Part shown: positions 17,817 to 27,448 of the stretch, piece after piece
How the letters are laid out: every line of letters begins with the position of its first letter
Numbering within the stretch: the first letter of the stretch is position 1
Assembly: GCA_964640065.1 (NCBI GenBank)
Contig: CAZXIE010000004.1
Span: 1-64,000, forward strand
DNA: 64,000 bases
Direction: 5' to 3'
Source of the DNA: JAJRXG01 sp964640065
Lineage (GTDB): Bacteria; Bacteroidota; Bacteroidia; Chitinophagales; Saprospiraceae
Made by a program: the position numbers and the translations under genes
Notes under the pieces: generated by a model
What the model was told of the DNA's origin: nothing
What the model saw: the letters and a program-made list of their open reading frames with translations, nothing else
The model's database searches: none

Positions 17817-18440
17817 ATGATGACGCATGTCAATCTTTTAAAAGGGTTAAAGACTTACCTATGCCTTTTAGCACTTACACTTAATTTTGCAGCCTTTTCT
17901 CTTGCTAACTCTGAGACGATTACCACGATTATTCTTATCGACAGAGTGGCAGAATTAGTTGAGCTTACGGAAGATGGTGAAGTACTTCAGCGACACCTCG
18001 CGGTGCCAGATTACTTTACTTCTGGACGTAGTCATAGTAAAAGCCTTAGACAGAGTCTTGCAAAGCTCAAAGATTACGGATTAGAAGAAAGCTTTGAACT
18101 ACCAGGTTCTAGTGACTTGAGCTCTACAGAGCTTCAGACACAAATGACTTCTTATATAACAAAGTCCTGTAGTCTTGCTCCTATGAACTTTCTGCCAGAT
18201 AGTCTTTCAACTATGCTGAAGACCAGATCTAATCAGAGAGCCATTCAGCATCAGTCACATGTAAAGTATATAGCGACTATCCAGTCAGAGCCTGATTTAG
18301 TCAGAACTACTAGACACCTCGAACAAAGAGCTCTTTTCGTAGATGTGTTCTATCCTCGCCTTGAAGATTCCCAACCAAAGCAGCGAGATTTTCACCTTGT
18401 GCGTTCTTATAACAGCGATATAGCGCAAGCTTATATCTGA
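17817..18440 (+). CDS. Hypothetical exported protein
   Basis: 207 residues with a clear N-terminal signal peptide (LLKGLKTYLCLLALTLNFAAFSLA, about residues 7-31). The mature part is Ser- and Thr-rich and carries one Cys. I recognise no domain. It follows the 599-residue exported protein by 116 bases in the same direction and converges on the sulfotransferase gene. An adjacent ATG at 17820 would be an equally good start. Nothing in the sequence indicates a substrate or partner. Confidence 0.6.
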   Translation: MMTHVNLLKGLKTYLCLLALTLNFAAFSLANSETITTIILIDRVAELVELTEDGEVLQRHLAVPDYFTSGRSHSKSLRQSLAKLKDYGLEESFELPGSSDLSSTELQTQMTSYITKSCSLAPMNFLPDSLSTMLKTRSNQRAIQHQSHVKYIATIQSEPDLVRTTRHLEQRALFVDVFYPRLEDSQPKQRDFHLVRSYNSDIAQAYI

Positions 18441-18443
18441 GAA

Positions 18444-18509
18444 CCTCTAAGGCTAGTCGCTGAATATGAAAAAACTATCAAGTTAATTGGTAAACTTTAG
18501 CCTTAGAGG
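18444..18509. terminator. Long-loop 12-bp perfect inverted repeat between convergent genes
   Basis: CCTCTAAGGCTA (18444-18455) and TAGCCTTAGAGG (18498-18509) are perfectly complementary with a 42-base loop, followed by CTTCTTTT on the plus strand. It fills the gap between the convergent exported-protein and sulfotransferase genes, so a terminator is the simplest reading; the loop is unusually long. Confidence 0.5.
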
Positions 18510-18516
18510 CTTCTTT

Positions 18517-19440
18517 TCATAGATAGTTACTCTGACTGGCAAGCTCAAAAGCTTTTTTCGAATGTTGTAGAATGTTTTTGCATAAGGCTTTGAGGTTTTT
18601 GGCCTCATCTAAACCTATATGATCCTTCCAGAACAATTGATCCATATTCACTTCAGACTCTCCATACTTTCGTAAATGATGTAATGTTCTTAGTGATGTC
18701 ATCGAAGGTGTAAAGAAATATGATGGGTGAATACTTTTGCCTTCTACTCCCAGATAGCCCAGGAGTTTTTTTACGTGCTCATAAGGCTCCATATAAAGCT
18801 CTTCGTAAGAGATTATGTGCCCATCAGCCAATTCTACCTCATTTATGCTGATCATCAAAGACAGAGCCCACATGGTGATGATGTTCTCATTTTTTGACCT
18901 AAGCCCTAGAACTATATCATGGAGCTGAATTCGAGTTTGTTCGTCGAACAAAGAGGCTTGTAGTGCTCTCTTAAAAAAGAGCTCTTTATGCGTATTCCAA
19001 CCCACGTCTTCCCAGAATCTCGCTCTTTTATTGATAGAAGAGAGGACTGCGAAAGGATGTCTGTAGATATATATGATTTTGGATTTGTTGCTGACCTTTG
19101 ATAATCGATCTAAACAATGGTTGCCTCTTATCGTCTTATAGCCAAGAATTTTAGAGTTAGACCAAACATATTCCAGAAAAGCAGAGCTATGACTGTCTAA
19201 CGGAGAGTTAAGGTGATTACGTAAGATCCATGGATTTGTAGGACAGTGTGCTCTTAAGAAATCTAAATGTTTCCTTATTTGGTCAATACTAATATCCTCA
19301 GAATAGATAAACTCTTCAGAAGAAGAGAAAACTGCAGGATGAAATGGTTCGAAAAGGATAAGCCCCCCAAGACACTTAGAAATTATATCAGAGAGCCAAG
19401 TTGTCCCAGACCGACCAAATCCTCCAATAATGATGTGCAT
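18517..19440 (-). CDS. Sulfotransferase family protein
   Basis: 307 residues. The PAPS 5'-phosphosulfate loop is IGGFGRSGTTWLSDII at the very N-terminus, and the 3'-phosphate-binding segment is IIYIYRHPFAVLSS (about residue 120), with a distal SYEELYMEPYEHVKKLLGYLG region as in carbohydrate sulfotransferases. It transfers sulfate from PAPS to an acceptor, probably a cell-surface or exported glycan judging by context. It is the last gene of the minus-strand cysC-cysD-cysN run, 18 bases after cysN, and thus sits directly with the genes that make its donor. Confidence 0.9.
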   Translation of the reverse strand: MHIIIGGFGRSGTTWLSDIISKCLGGLILFEPFHPAVFSSSEEFIYSEDISIDQIRKHLDFLRAHCPTNPWILRNHLNSPLDSHSSAFLEYVWSNSKILGYKTIRGNHCLDRLSKVSNKSKIIYIYRHPFAVLSSINKRARFWEDVGWNTHKELFFKRALQASLFDEQTRIQLHDIVLGLRSKNENIITMWALSLMISINEVELADGHIISYEELYMEPYEHVKKLLGYLGVEGKSIHPSYFFTPSMTSLRTLHHLRKYGESEVNMDQLFWKDHIGLDEAKNLKALCKNILQHSKKAFELASQSNYL

Positions 19441-19458
19441 CCAAAAAATTAAAGTGAC

Positions 19459-20715
19459 TTAGATCACCATGCCCGCTGCTACTGTATTGTTAGTCGTCTC
19501 ATCTATTAGAATGATACTTCCAGTTATCCTGTTTTGACGATATGGATCTATAAAAAGAGGTTTTGTAACCCTAAGAACGACTCTTCCGATATCATTCATA
19601 TTCAGTACGAGATCTTCTTGATCTCTATGTAGAGTGTTGATATCAAGTTTATAACGTATCTCTTTAACAATACATCGCACATCTTTGGTGGTGTGCTTTA
19701 GGGTGTATTTCCCCTTCGCTTGAAGAGGTTTATTATGGTCAAACCAACACATCATTACATCTATGTCCTGAGTAATTTCTGGTTGATTATTAGCTCGCAC
19801 TATCATATCACCACGACTCAGGTCAAAGTTTTCCTCTAATTCTACTGTGACGGACTGAGGTGGAAAAGCTTCATTTTGCTCTCCATCGGCCCCATGGATA
19901 GTTTTAATTTTTGTCGTAAATCCTGAAGGTAAGAGTGTTACCTCATCTCCTTTTTTCATAATTCCTCCAGCGACCCTTCCAGCATAACCACGGAAGTCAT
20001 GGAACTCGTCACTATAAGGACGGATCACAAATTGAACAGGAAAACGCTGATCGATAAAATTATGATCACTAGCGATATGAACGTTTTCCAAGTAGTACAT
20101 CAGCGTTGGACCCTCATACCAAGGAGTCTTCTCTGATCTATTAACAACGTTATCCCCTTTCAATGCTGAGATCGGAATAAAGTGTACATCTTTGACATCT
20201 AGCTTCGCTGCGAAACTTTCAAAGTCCTCTTGAATTTTATCGTATGCTTTTTGATCAAAATCAACGAGGTCCATTTTGTTAACACAAATAACCAGGTGAG
20301 GAATTTGTAATAATGAAGCGATGATAGCATGGCGCTTAGTTTGGTCCACTATACCATGTCGTGCATCAACAAGGACCAAAGCCACATTGGCAGTTGATGC
20401 ACCTGTGACCATGTTTCTGGTGTACTGGATATGGCCAGGAGTATCTGCTATTATAAACTTTCGCTTAGGGGTACTGAAGTATCTATATGCAACATCGATA
20501 GTAATGCCTTGCTCTCTTTCGGATTTTAATCCATCTGTTAAGAGTGCTAGATTTACTCCTTCCTCTCCTCTTCTTTCAGAGGTAGTTTTTATTTGATCAT
20601 ACTGATCCTGATAGATACTCTTACTGTCATACAACAAACGCCCTATCAAGGTGGACTTGCCATCATCAACGCTTCCTGCTGTAGTAAACCTAAGTAACTC
20701 TGTATTTTTATCCAT
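19459..20715 (-). CDS. cysN: Sulfate adenylyltransferase subunit 1 (GTPase)
   Basis: GTPase subunit that drives adenylylation of sulfate to APS with CysD; 418 residues. EF-Tu-like G motifs: GSVDDGKSTLIGRLL (G1), the REQGITIDVAYRYF switch (G2), IADTPGHIQYTRNMVTG (G3) and VNKMDL (G4). The EF-Tu-type beta-barrel domains occupy the C-terminal half. There is no fused adenylylsulfate kinase domain, consistent with a separate cysC gene upstream. It follows cysD by 20 bases. Confidence 0.96.
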   Translation of the reverse strand: MDKNTELLRFTTAGSVDDGKSTLIGRLLYDSKSIYQDQYDQIKTTSERRGEEGVNLALLTDGLKSEREQGITIDVAYRYFSTPKRKFIIADTPGHIQYTRNMVTGASTANVALVLVDARHGIVDQTKRHAIIASLLQIPHLVICVNKMDLVDFDQKAYDKIQEDFESFAAKLDVKDVHFIPISALKGDNVVNRSEKTPWYEGPTLMYYLENVHIASDHNFIDQRFPVQFVIRPYSDEFHDFRGYAGRVAGGIMKKGDEVTLLPSGFTTKIKTIHGADGEQNEAFPPQSVTVELEENFDLSRGDMIVRANNQPEITQDIDVMMCWFDHNKPLQAKGKYTLKHTTKDVRCIVKEIRYKLDINTLHRDQEDLVLNMNDIGRVVLRVTKPLFIDPYRQNRITGSIILIDETTNNTVAAGMVI

Positions 20716-20735
20716 TTATCTTTTACTATTTCTAA

Positions 20736-21638
20736 CTAGAAATAACCTTCTTTCTTTCTATCCTCCATGGCCGTTTCACTTCTTTTATCATCAGTCCTAC
20801 CGCCTCTCTCAGTCATCCGAGTAGTTGCAATTTCTTCTATAATTTCTTCAACAGAATTAGCCGAGGATCTCCAAACACCAGTACACGTCATATCACCGAT
20901 GGTTCTGCATCTCACCATTTCTGTTTTTACAACTTCATTTTCTCTTTTGGTAATGTATGAGCAATCTGCTAAAAGAGCACCCTCTCTTTCAAAGACATCC
21001 CTTTCATGAGCAAAGTAAAGAGATGGAAGTTCCACTTGCTCTACAGCCAAGTACTGCCACACATCAAGTTCGGTCCAATTACTAATAGGAAAAATTCTAA
21101 AATGCTCTCCCATGTTCTTTTTACCATTGAAGAGATTCCAAAGCTCAGGCCTTTGGTTTTTTGGATCCCACTGCCCAAATTCATCTCGATGAGAAAAAAA
21201 CCTTTCCTTAGCACGAGCTTTCTCTTCATCTCTGCGTGCACCCCCAAGAGCAGCATCAAACTTTCCTTTTTCTAATTCGTCAAGAAGAACTGCTATTTGT
21301 AGCATATTTCGACTTGCATTGATCCCTTTCTCTTCTGTCACTAAACCGGACTTAATTCCCTCGTCTACAGATCCAACTATAAGCTTAGCGCCGATTTTTT
21401 CAACAAGCTTGTCTCGATATTCGATCGTCTCTGGAAAGTTGTGTCCAGTATCTACATGTAAAAGGGGAAAAGGAACCCTAGCAGGGTAAAAAGCTTTATA
21501 TGCAAGATGAACCATCAAGATGGAGTCCTTGCCACCAGAAAACATGAGTACTGGTCGTTCAAATTGTGCAGCAACCTCTCTCATAATATAGATTGACTCT
21601 GCTTCCAGTTCTTTAATATGACTGAGATTATAATCCAT
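20736..21638 (-). CDS. cysD: Sulfate adenylyltransferase subunit 2
   Basis: Adenylyltransferase subunit that, with CysN, converts ATP and sulfate to APS; 300 residues, standard length. PP-loop pyrophosphatase-type motif VLMFSGGKDSILMVHLA near residue 31, then LLHVDTGHNFPETIEYRD, the basic GGARRDEEKARAKERFFS segment and LDVWQYLAVEQVELP. The C-terminal EEIIEEIATTRMTERGGR tail is typical of the family. It lies between cysC (6 bases) and cysN (20 bases), so the three are one transcription unit. Confidence 0.97.
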   Translation of the reverse strand: MDYNLSHIKELEAESIYIMREVAAQFERPVLMFSGGKDSILMVHLAYKAFYPARVPFPLLHVDTGHNFPETIEYRDKLVEKIGAKLIVGSVDEGIKSGLVTEEKGINASRNMLQIAVLLDELEKGKFDAALGGARRDEEKARAKERFFSHRDEFGQWDPKNQRPELWNLFNGKKNMGEHFRIFPISNWTELDVWQYLAVEQVELPSLYFAHERDVFEREGALLADCSYITKRENEVVKTEMVRCRTIGDMTCTGVWRSSANSVEEIIEEIATTRMTERGGRTDDKRSETAMEDRKKEGYF

Positions 21639-21644
21639 GTGTAA

Positions 21645-22238
21645 TTATCTACTTCTTTCTTTTATATAATTATATACTAGCTCTACAGAGGCTTCAACTG
21701 AAGAATTTTCAGTCTTCACTTCTAGCTCAGGATGTAAGGGTGATTCATACGGACTATCAATTCCTGTGAATCCTAGTATCTCGCCTTTACGAGCTTTAGC
21801 ATATAGACCCTTTACGTCTCTCTTTTCACAAATTTCTAGAGGGGTATTAATATATATCTCTTCAAAATCGTGAGAACTTATTATCTCCTTGGCGTTCTTT
21901 CTAATCTTTCTTGTCGGACTGATAAATGAACACAATGTTATGACACCAGAGTTACAATAAAGCTTAGCTAGCTCCGCAACCCTCCTTATATTTTCAGCGC
22001 GATCTTCAAGACTGAAAGAAAGGTTTGAACAAAGTCCTGTTCTAACATTATCACCATCTATAACCTGAGCGAAGTAACCATGACTAAACAACAACCTCTC
22101 TACACCTCTTGCTATAGTACTTTTACCAGAACCAGACAAACCAGTAAACCAATAAACCTTGGACTTCTGATTCAGCAGACTTTCTCTTTCGGACCGATTA
22201 ACGAGTTGGTCAAATATGGGGTGTATATGCTTTTCCAA
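21645..22238 (-). CDS. cysC: Adenylyl-sulfate kinase
   Basis: Phosphorylates APS to PAPS; 197 residues. P-loop FTGLSGSGKSTIARGV (about residue 32), then the DGDNVRTGLCSNLSFS segment that binds APS, ENIRRVAELAKL, and the SFISPTRKIR lid. The C-terminal region has KGLYAKARKGEILGFTGID and SPYESPLHPELEV. The start is TTG, placed immediately after the stop of the upstream DUF2061 gene; family members normally begin with a sequence like this KHIHPIFDQ, which supports it. Product PAPS would feed the sulfotransferase at the end of the operon. Confidence 0.95.
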   Translation of the reverse strand: MEKHIHPIFDQLVNRSERESLLNQKSKVYWFTGLSGSGKSTIARGVERLLFSHGYFAQVIDGDNVRTGLCSNLSFSLEDRAENIRRVAELAKLYCNSGVITLCSFISPTRKIRKNAKEIISSHDFEEIYINTPLEICEKRDVKGLYAKARKGEILGFTGIDSPYESPLHPELEVKTENSSVEASVELVYNYIKERSR

Positions 22239-22478
22239 TTACTTCTTAGAATTAAAAATCTTTCTTATTGAACCTCTTGGTAAGGACTGCCACCCTCTCT
22301 CGTGTAAATAATAGAGGAACAATTTGACTGGAAATTCAATAGATGTAACAGTCACAGCTGTTTCCATTTGACCTGTGGTCATATAAGTTATGATAAAAAT
22401 GGCAGCGGAAGCTATGATCCTCCAGGTGATCCCTTTTATGATACTTCTTAGATGTGATTCTTTGTGATACTCCGCCAT
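22239..22478 (-). CDS. DUF2061 domain membrane protein
   Basis: 79 residues counted from ATG at 22478; a longer TTG start at 22490 adds only four residues (MFFS). The DUF2061 pattern is visible: RSIIKGITWRIIASAAIFII followed by ITYMTTGQMETAVTVTSIEFPVKLFLYYLHERGW. Two hydrophobic helices suggest an inner membrane protein. Members are often found beside or fused to CysC/CysN genes, which is the arrangement here, so a role in sulfate handling is plausible but unproven. Its stop codon abuts the cysC start. Confidence 0.82.
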   Translation of the reverse strand: MAEYHKESHLRSIIKGITWRIIASAAIFIITYMTTGQMETAVTVTSIEFPVKLFLYYLHERGWQSLPRGSIRKIFNSKK

Positions 22479-22528
22479 CGAAAAAAACAAGCCGCAAACC
22501 TACGAGTTTTATGGCTTTGTTGATCGAA

Positions 22529-23611
22529 TTAGATGAATCTGAAAACTAATCTCAAATACTGGATCAAAGCAAAGAGTATAAGACCCACTATAAACCCTAT
22601 AAAGAGGTGTTTCATAAGTGATCCTTTATGGGGACTCAGAGGATAAGTCGGCAGATCAAGGGCCTGGATTAATGGGGTGCTTGTTTTTAGGGCGTACTCT
22701 GCACGACTGACATTTTTGATAATTTCTTCAGATAACACTTCTAGGCCATCCAATTCTTTTTCGAGTAAAACACTATTGACATTGTTCTGATATCGAAAAG
22801 AGCCACTATTGCGGTCACCTAGTAGGGCGACATCATATGCAATTGCTTTAATCTTCTCATCTATTGAGTCCTTTTTTGCTTGAAGAAGATCATAGACTCG
22901 TTGACTATTTTCTATGGACTTTTCTACATAAAAGCCCGACACTTCTTTATAGATCGAATTTGCTAAAACTATAGACAAGCTATCACTTGGAGAGCTGATG
23001 TATAGGGACATGATATAGTGAGTATTACCATAATCGGTGCTCAAAAGCCCTTTTGACCGATTATTTTTGGGCCCAACAACACGCTGATAAATATCCTTTA
23101 ACGCAAACTCTTCAGCTGAATTGAAATTCTCCTGATCCGTATGATCAAAAAAGAACCCGATTAGAGACTCATCGCGACCTGACCACCTCTCATGAAGCTC
23201 CAAATGTCTTATAAGATGATTAGCAAGTAAGTCACTTTTAGCCCCGATTGTAGCTTTGGTCAAGAGACTCTTATCAATAATACGACGAGAAGTGGCGATT
23301 TCCAGTAATTTATCAACGTTGTACTTCCCTGTTTGTGGAGCTATACCGAGTTGACCGAGTATACCCGATACCCCCGAGATATTAGGATTGTTATCATCAT
23401 TGAGCATAAATGTTAACTCTGATACGTAGATCTCTTCTTGTCGACTGTACCACAGGAGTGAGATGGCCAGCGACAAAACCAGGCAAAGCGCTATACCTAA
23501 AGCATGTTTTTTCAACCATTTAAGGATAGCGACTGAAGACATAACTAAATCCTTAAGAGTTATCTCATCTGGATACGTTTCTCTCTGATTATGATGTTTG
23601 TCCTGACTCAT
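22529..23611 (-). CDS. Wzz/chain-length-determinant family protein
   Basis: 360 residues. An N-terminal membrane helix (about residues 39-58, HALGIALCLVLSLAISLLWY) and a C-terminal helix (about residues 330-350) flank a large extracytoplasmic domain, the usual polysaccharide co-polymerase layout. The segment LPTYPLSPHKGSLMKHLFIGFIVGLIL holds the Pro-rich element that precedes the second helix in Wzz proteins. There is no cytoplasmic BY-kinase domain. It is the first gene before DUF2061-cysC-cysD-cysN-sulfotransferase, which ties the sulfation genes to surface or exported polysaccharide. Confidence 0.87.
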   Translation of the reverse strand: MSQDKHHNQRETYPDEITLKDLVMSSVAILKWLKKHALGIALCLVLSLAISLLWYSRQEEIYVSELTFMLNDDNNPNISGVSGILGQLGIAPQTGKYNVDKLLEIATSRRIIDKSLLTKATIGAKSDLLANHLIRHLELHERWSGRDESLIGFFFDHTDQENFNSAEEFALKDIYQRVVGPKNNRSKGLLSTDYGNTHYIMSLYISSPSDSLSIVLANSIYKEVSGFYVEKSIENSQRVYDLLQAKKDSIDEKIKAIAYDVALLGDRNSGSFRYQNNVNSVLLEKELDGLEVLSEEIIKNVSRAEYALKTSTPLIQALDLPTYPLSPHKGSLMKHLFIGFIVGLILFALIQYLRLVFRFI

Positions 23612-23676
23612 TGAAATAAGACATTTGCGAAAGCGATCGCACTTGAAAACCCAAGATAAAAATCAAATAAGAAGAA

Positions 23677-26600
23677 CTAGTTTTTATAAGCCAGACTTGG
23701 GAATAGTGCCTTTTCTCCAGCTTCTATGCTGATACCTCTGCGCTGACAGTAATCTTCTATTTGGTCTTTATTGATTTGACCCAAACCAAAGTATCTACTA
23801 TCAGGATGACTAAAGTAGAACCCGCTTACTGAGGCGGCAGGATACATAGCAAGACTTTCCGTTAATGATATGCCTATTTGCTCATTCACTTTCAAGAGAT
23901 CAAAAATACCTTCCTTAAGCGTATGATCTGGGCAAGCAGGGTAACCCGGCGCAGGTCGTATACCTTGATACTTTTCCTTGATAAGATCTTCATGAGATAA
24001 TGACTCACTCTGATCAAAAGCCCAATATTTTGTACGAACTAGATGATGAAGCCTTTCAGCAAAAGCTTCTGCTAACCTGTCAGCTAAAGATTTGAGTAGG
24101 ATAGCGTTGTAATCATCCCCAGCTTCTTCAAACTCTTTCACTTTTAATTCTATGCCAACACCTGTAGTCACTGCGAAGGCACCTATATAATCAGCAGGAC
24201 CACCAACAGGTGCTATGAAGTCAGATAAGCTGTAATAGGGTAGACCTTGGGCTTTTTCACGTTGTTGTCTCAGATGACTAAAACTGATAAGTACCTTCTG
24301 TCTTTTTTCACTTTCGTAAATATGAATTTCATCACCTTCACTTTGTGCAGGAAAAAGCCCGAAGGTGCCTTTAGCTGTTAGCCATTTTTCTTTTATGATT
24401 TTCGTGAGCATTTCGTGAGCATCATTAAAGAGTTTCGTCGCTTCAACTCCGAGCTTTTCATCTGTAAGAATGCCAGGATATTTTCCTTTGAGCTGCCAAC
24501 TAGAAAAGAAAGGTGTCCAATCGATATAAGGCGCTAAGTCTTGTAAGTCGAATTGATCAAATACCTCTTGTCCTACTAAGACAGGAATTGGAGGGCTATA
24601 ATTCTTCCAATCGATGCTGAAAGATTGGCTTCTTGCCTGATCGATAGGAACATATTTTTTCTGACTTGTATTTTTTGCCCTCTTAATTCTGACTTGATCA
24701 TATTCATCCTTAATGCCACTTACGTATGAGTCTCGCACATCCTGTTGACTTGACAAAAGCGATCCCGCAACAGCAACACTCTTAGACGCATCTAAGACGT
24801 GTACACAAGGACCAGAGTAATTAGGTTCTATTTTGACAGCAGTATGTGTTTTAGACGTTGTTGCCCCCCCTATCAAGAGAGGTGTTTTCATGCCTCTTTC
24901 TTCCATCATGGAAGCGACCCTTACCATCTCATCTAGAGAAGGAGTAATAAGCCCACTAAGACCGATGATGTCGACATTTTCAGCTACTGCCGTATCAAGT
25001 ATTTTATCAGCTGGCACCATTACCCCAAGATCGATGATCTCATAGTTATTACAAGCTAAGACTACACCTACGATATTCTTACCAATATCATGAACATCTC
25101 CTTTGACTGTTGCCATCAGAATTTTTCCGTTAGTCTGTATCTCTCCTTCTTTTTCTTCTTCTATATAAGGAGTTAGATAGCCCACCGCTTTTTTCATAAC
25201 GCGGGCACTTTTAACTACCTGCGGAAGAAACATTTTGCCAGCGCCAAAAAGATCTCCAACGACATTCATACCGTCCATAAGTGGTCCTTCGATAACCGAT
25301 AATGGGGAAGAAAGAGTTACACGAGCTTCTTCAGCATCTTCTACGATATATTCCGTTATTCCTTTTATAAGAGCGTGCTCTATGCGCTTTTCTACGGGAC
25401 TCTCTCGCCATGAGAGGTCTACGACCCTTTCTTTTCCGCCGCCTTTGATCGTTTCTGCATAAGAAATAAGGTCGTCGGTAGCCGAATCAGTTTTATTGAA
25501 GATGGCGTTCTCGAGTAGGGTGACTAACTCATCCGGTATTTCATCATAGACTTCCATCATACCTGCGTTGACGATGCCCATGTCCATTCCTTTTTGAATA
25601 GCATGATATAGAAAAACGCTATGCATGGCTTCTCTCACCCGATTGTTACCTCTAAAAGAGAAGGAGACGTTACTTACACCACCACTTATCTTAGCTCCTG
25701 GGCACTCGCGCTTGATAATTTCAGTGGCCTCGATAAAGTTCTTACCATACTCTCGATGTTCTTCTATGCCAGTTGCTATGGCGAAGATATTTGGATCGAA
25801 GATGATGTCTTTAGGATTGAAGTTAACTTGCTCTGTCAAGATCTTATATGCACGCTTACAGATATCAACTTTTCTCTCTACTGTCTCAGCTTGACCAGTT
25901 TCATCAAAGGCCATGACTACTGCCGCAGCTCCGTACCTTCTTACGGTTGTTGCTTGCTTGATAAACTCCTCTTCTCCTTCTTTCAAAGAGATGGAGTTCA
26001 CGATACATTTTCCTTGTACACACTTGAGGCCTTCTTCTATAACTTCAAATTTTGAAGAATCGATCATGATAGGAAGTCTGGCTATGTCCGGCTCGGACAT
26101 GATCAGATTAAGGAAGGTCTTCATGGCTTTCTTGCTATCAAGCAGCCCTTCGTCCATATTCACATCGATGATCTGAGCTCCACCTTCTACTTGATGTGCT
26201 GCAACAGAAAGAGCCTCTTCATAGGCTCCCTCTTTTATAAGCCTAGCGAATTTTCTACTACCTGTTACATTTGTTCTCTCTCCTACATTTATGAAGTTGA
26301 GATTATCTCTTACAACTAAAGGTTCTAATCCAGAGTACTGGCTGAAAGGAGATTCTTTTTTGAATTGTCTAGGAGTTTTGCCCTTGGCTGCCTCCACCAT
26401 TTGTTTTATATGATCAGGACCAGTACCACAGCATCCCCCAATTATATTAGCATAACCAGCATCTAGAAAGTCGGATATGAAAGCTCTCATTTCTTCAGCT
26501 GTCTGATCGTACTCTCCAAACTCGTTAGGAAGACCAGCATTCGGATATGCACTCACAGGACATGTCGCGATCTCAGATAAATCTCTTAAGTGAGGTTCAA

Positions 26601-27354
26601 GTTCTTTGGCTCCCAATGCACAATTAAGACCAACGCTCATCAAATTCATATGTGAGACGGAGATCCAAAAAGCTTCTACTGTCTGACCACTTAGCGTTCT
26701 TCCACTGGCATCTGTTATGGTACCAGAAACCATGATGGGGATCTCTCGACCGATTTCTTCGAAAAGAACATCGATGGCATAAAGGGCTGCCTTACAATTC
26801 AAAGTATCAAATACCGTCTCTATCAGCAAGATATCAACACCACCTTCTGCGAGTCCTCGGGCTTGCTCTAAGTAGGCCTCAACAAGCTGATCAAAAGTGA
26901 TGGCTCTATAACCAGGATCGTTAACATCTGGAGATAGTGAGGCGGTACGTGTTGTCGGCCCCATAGCCCCTGCTACAAAGCGAGGATGGTCTTCGGTACT
27001 GTACTTGGCAGCAGAAGCAACAGCTATCTTAGCAGATGCGAGATTCATCTCATAGCTTAACTCCTCCATTTCATAGTCTGCCTGCGATACTTTGTTCGCA
27101 CTGAATGTGTTAGTCTCTAGGATATCACATCCAGACTCCAAGTATTCTTCATGTATCGCAGAGATGATATCTGGTCTTGTTAGAGAGAGTAATTCATTAT
27201 TACCTTTTATATCTAGATGAAAATCTTTAAACCTATCGCCGCGATAGTCTTTTTCGTTAAGCTTATATCTCTGAATCATAGTGCCCATAGCACCATCCAT
27301 CACCAAGATTTTATCCTTGAGAATTTCTTTAACGCTTACCTTTTTTAATGACAT
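23677..27354 (-). CDS. metH: Cobalamin-dependent methionine synthase
   Basis: Transfers methyl from 5-methyltetrahydrofolate to homocysteine through methylcobalamin. About 1225 residues, full length. N-terminal homocysteine domain (MDGAMGTMIQRY, zinc ligands in GGCCGTGPDHI), pterin-binding domain (INVGERTNVTGSRKF), cobalamin domain (GDVHDIGKNIVGVVLACN with the D-x-H-x-x-G ligand motif) and the C-terminal AdoMet activation domain (GIRPAPGYPACPDHT) are all present. I placed the start at ATG 27354 because the eight residues before it (from 27378) look unrelated to the family. No riboswitch can be fitted in the short upstream gap. Confidence 0.97.
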   Translation of the reverse strand: MSLKKVSVKEILKDKILVMDGAMGTMIQRYKLNEKDYRGDRFKDFHLDIKGNNELLSLTRPDIISAIHEEYLESGCDILETNTFSANKVSQADYEMEELSYEMNLASAKIAVASAAKYSTEDHPRFVAGAMGPTTRTASLSPDVNDPGYRAITFDQLVEAYLEQARGLAEGGVDILLIETVFDTLNCKAALYAIDVLFEEIGREIPIMVSGTITDASGRTLSGQTVEAFWISVSHMNLMSVGLNCALGAKELEPHLRDLSEIATCPVSAYPNAGLPNEFGEYDQTAEEMRAFISDFLDAGYANIIGGCCGTGPDHIKQMVEAAKGKTPRQFKKESPFSQYSGLEPLVVRDNLNFINVGERTNVTGSRKFARLIKEGAYEEALSVAAHQVEGGAQIIDVNMDEGLLDSKKAMKTFLNLIMSEPDIARLPIMIDSSKFEVIEEGLKCVQGKCIVNSISLKEGEEEFIKQATTVRRYGAAAVVMAFDETGQAETVERKVDICKRAYKILTEQVNFNPKDIIFDPNIFAIATGIEEHREYGKNFIEATEIIKRECPGAKISGGVSNVSFSFRGNNRVREAMHSVFLYHAIQKGMDMGIVNAGMMEVYDEIPDELVTLLENAIFNKTDSATDDLISYAETIKGGGKERVVDLSWRESPVEKRIEHALIKGITEYIVEDAEEARVTLSSPLSVIEGPLMDGMNVVGDLFGAGKMFLPQVVKSARVMKKAVGYLTPYIEEEKEGEIQTNGKILMATVKGDVHDIGKNIVGVVLACNNYEIIDLGVMVPADKILDTAVAENVDIIGLSGLITPSLDEMVRVASMMEERGMKTPLLIGGATTSKTHTAVKIEPNYSGPCVHVLDASKSVAVAGSLLSSQQDVRDSYVSGIKDEYDQVRIKRAKNTSQKKYVPIDQARSQSFSIDWKNYSPPIPVLVGQEVFDQFDLQDLAPYIDWTPFFSSWQLKGKYPGILTDEKLGVEATKLFNDAHEMLTKIIKEKWLTAKGTFGLFPAQSEGDEIHIYESEKRQKVLISFSHLRQQREKAQGLPYYSLSDFIAPVGGPADYIGAFAVTTGVGIELKVKEFEEAGDDYNAILLKSLADRLAEAFAERLHHLVRTKYWAFDQSESLSHEDLIKEKYQGIRPAPGYPACPDHTLKEGIFDLLKVNEQIGISLTESLAMYPAASVSGFYFSHPDSRYFGLGQINKDQIEDYCQRRGISIEAGEKALFPSLAYKN

Positions 27355-27448
27355 CGAGCAAAAGTATAACTTATCCAATAGCTGATATCAAGATATAGTT
27401 GAGTCACTCCATAATGTTTGTGATATTTGAAGGCTCTATTCGAAACTT

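Noticed and set aside
27355..27378. Eight extra N-terminal residues of MetH
   Set aside because: The sequence before MSLKKVSVKEIL is unlike the family and the inner ATG is standard.
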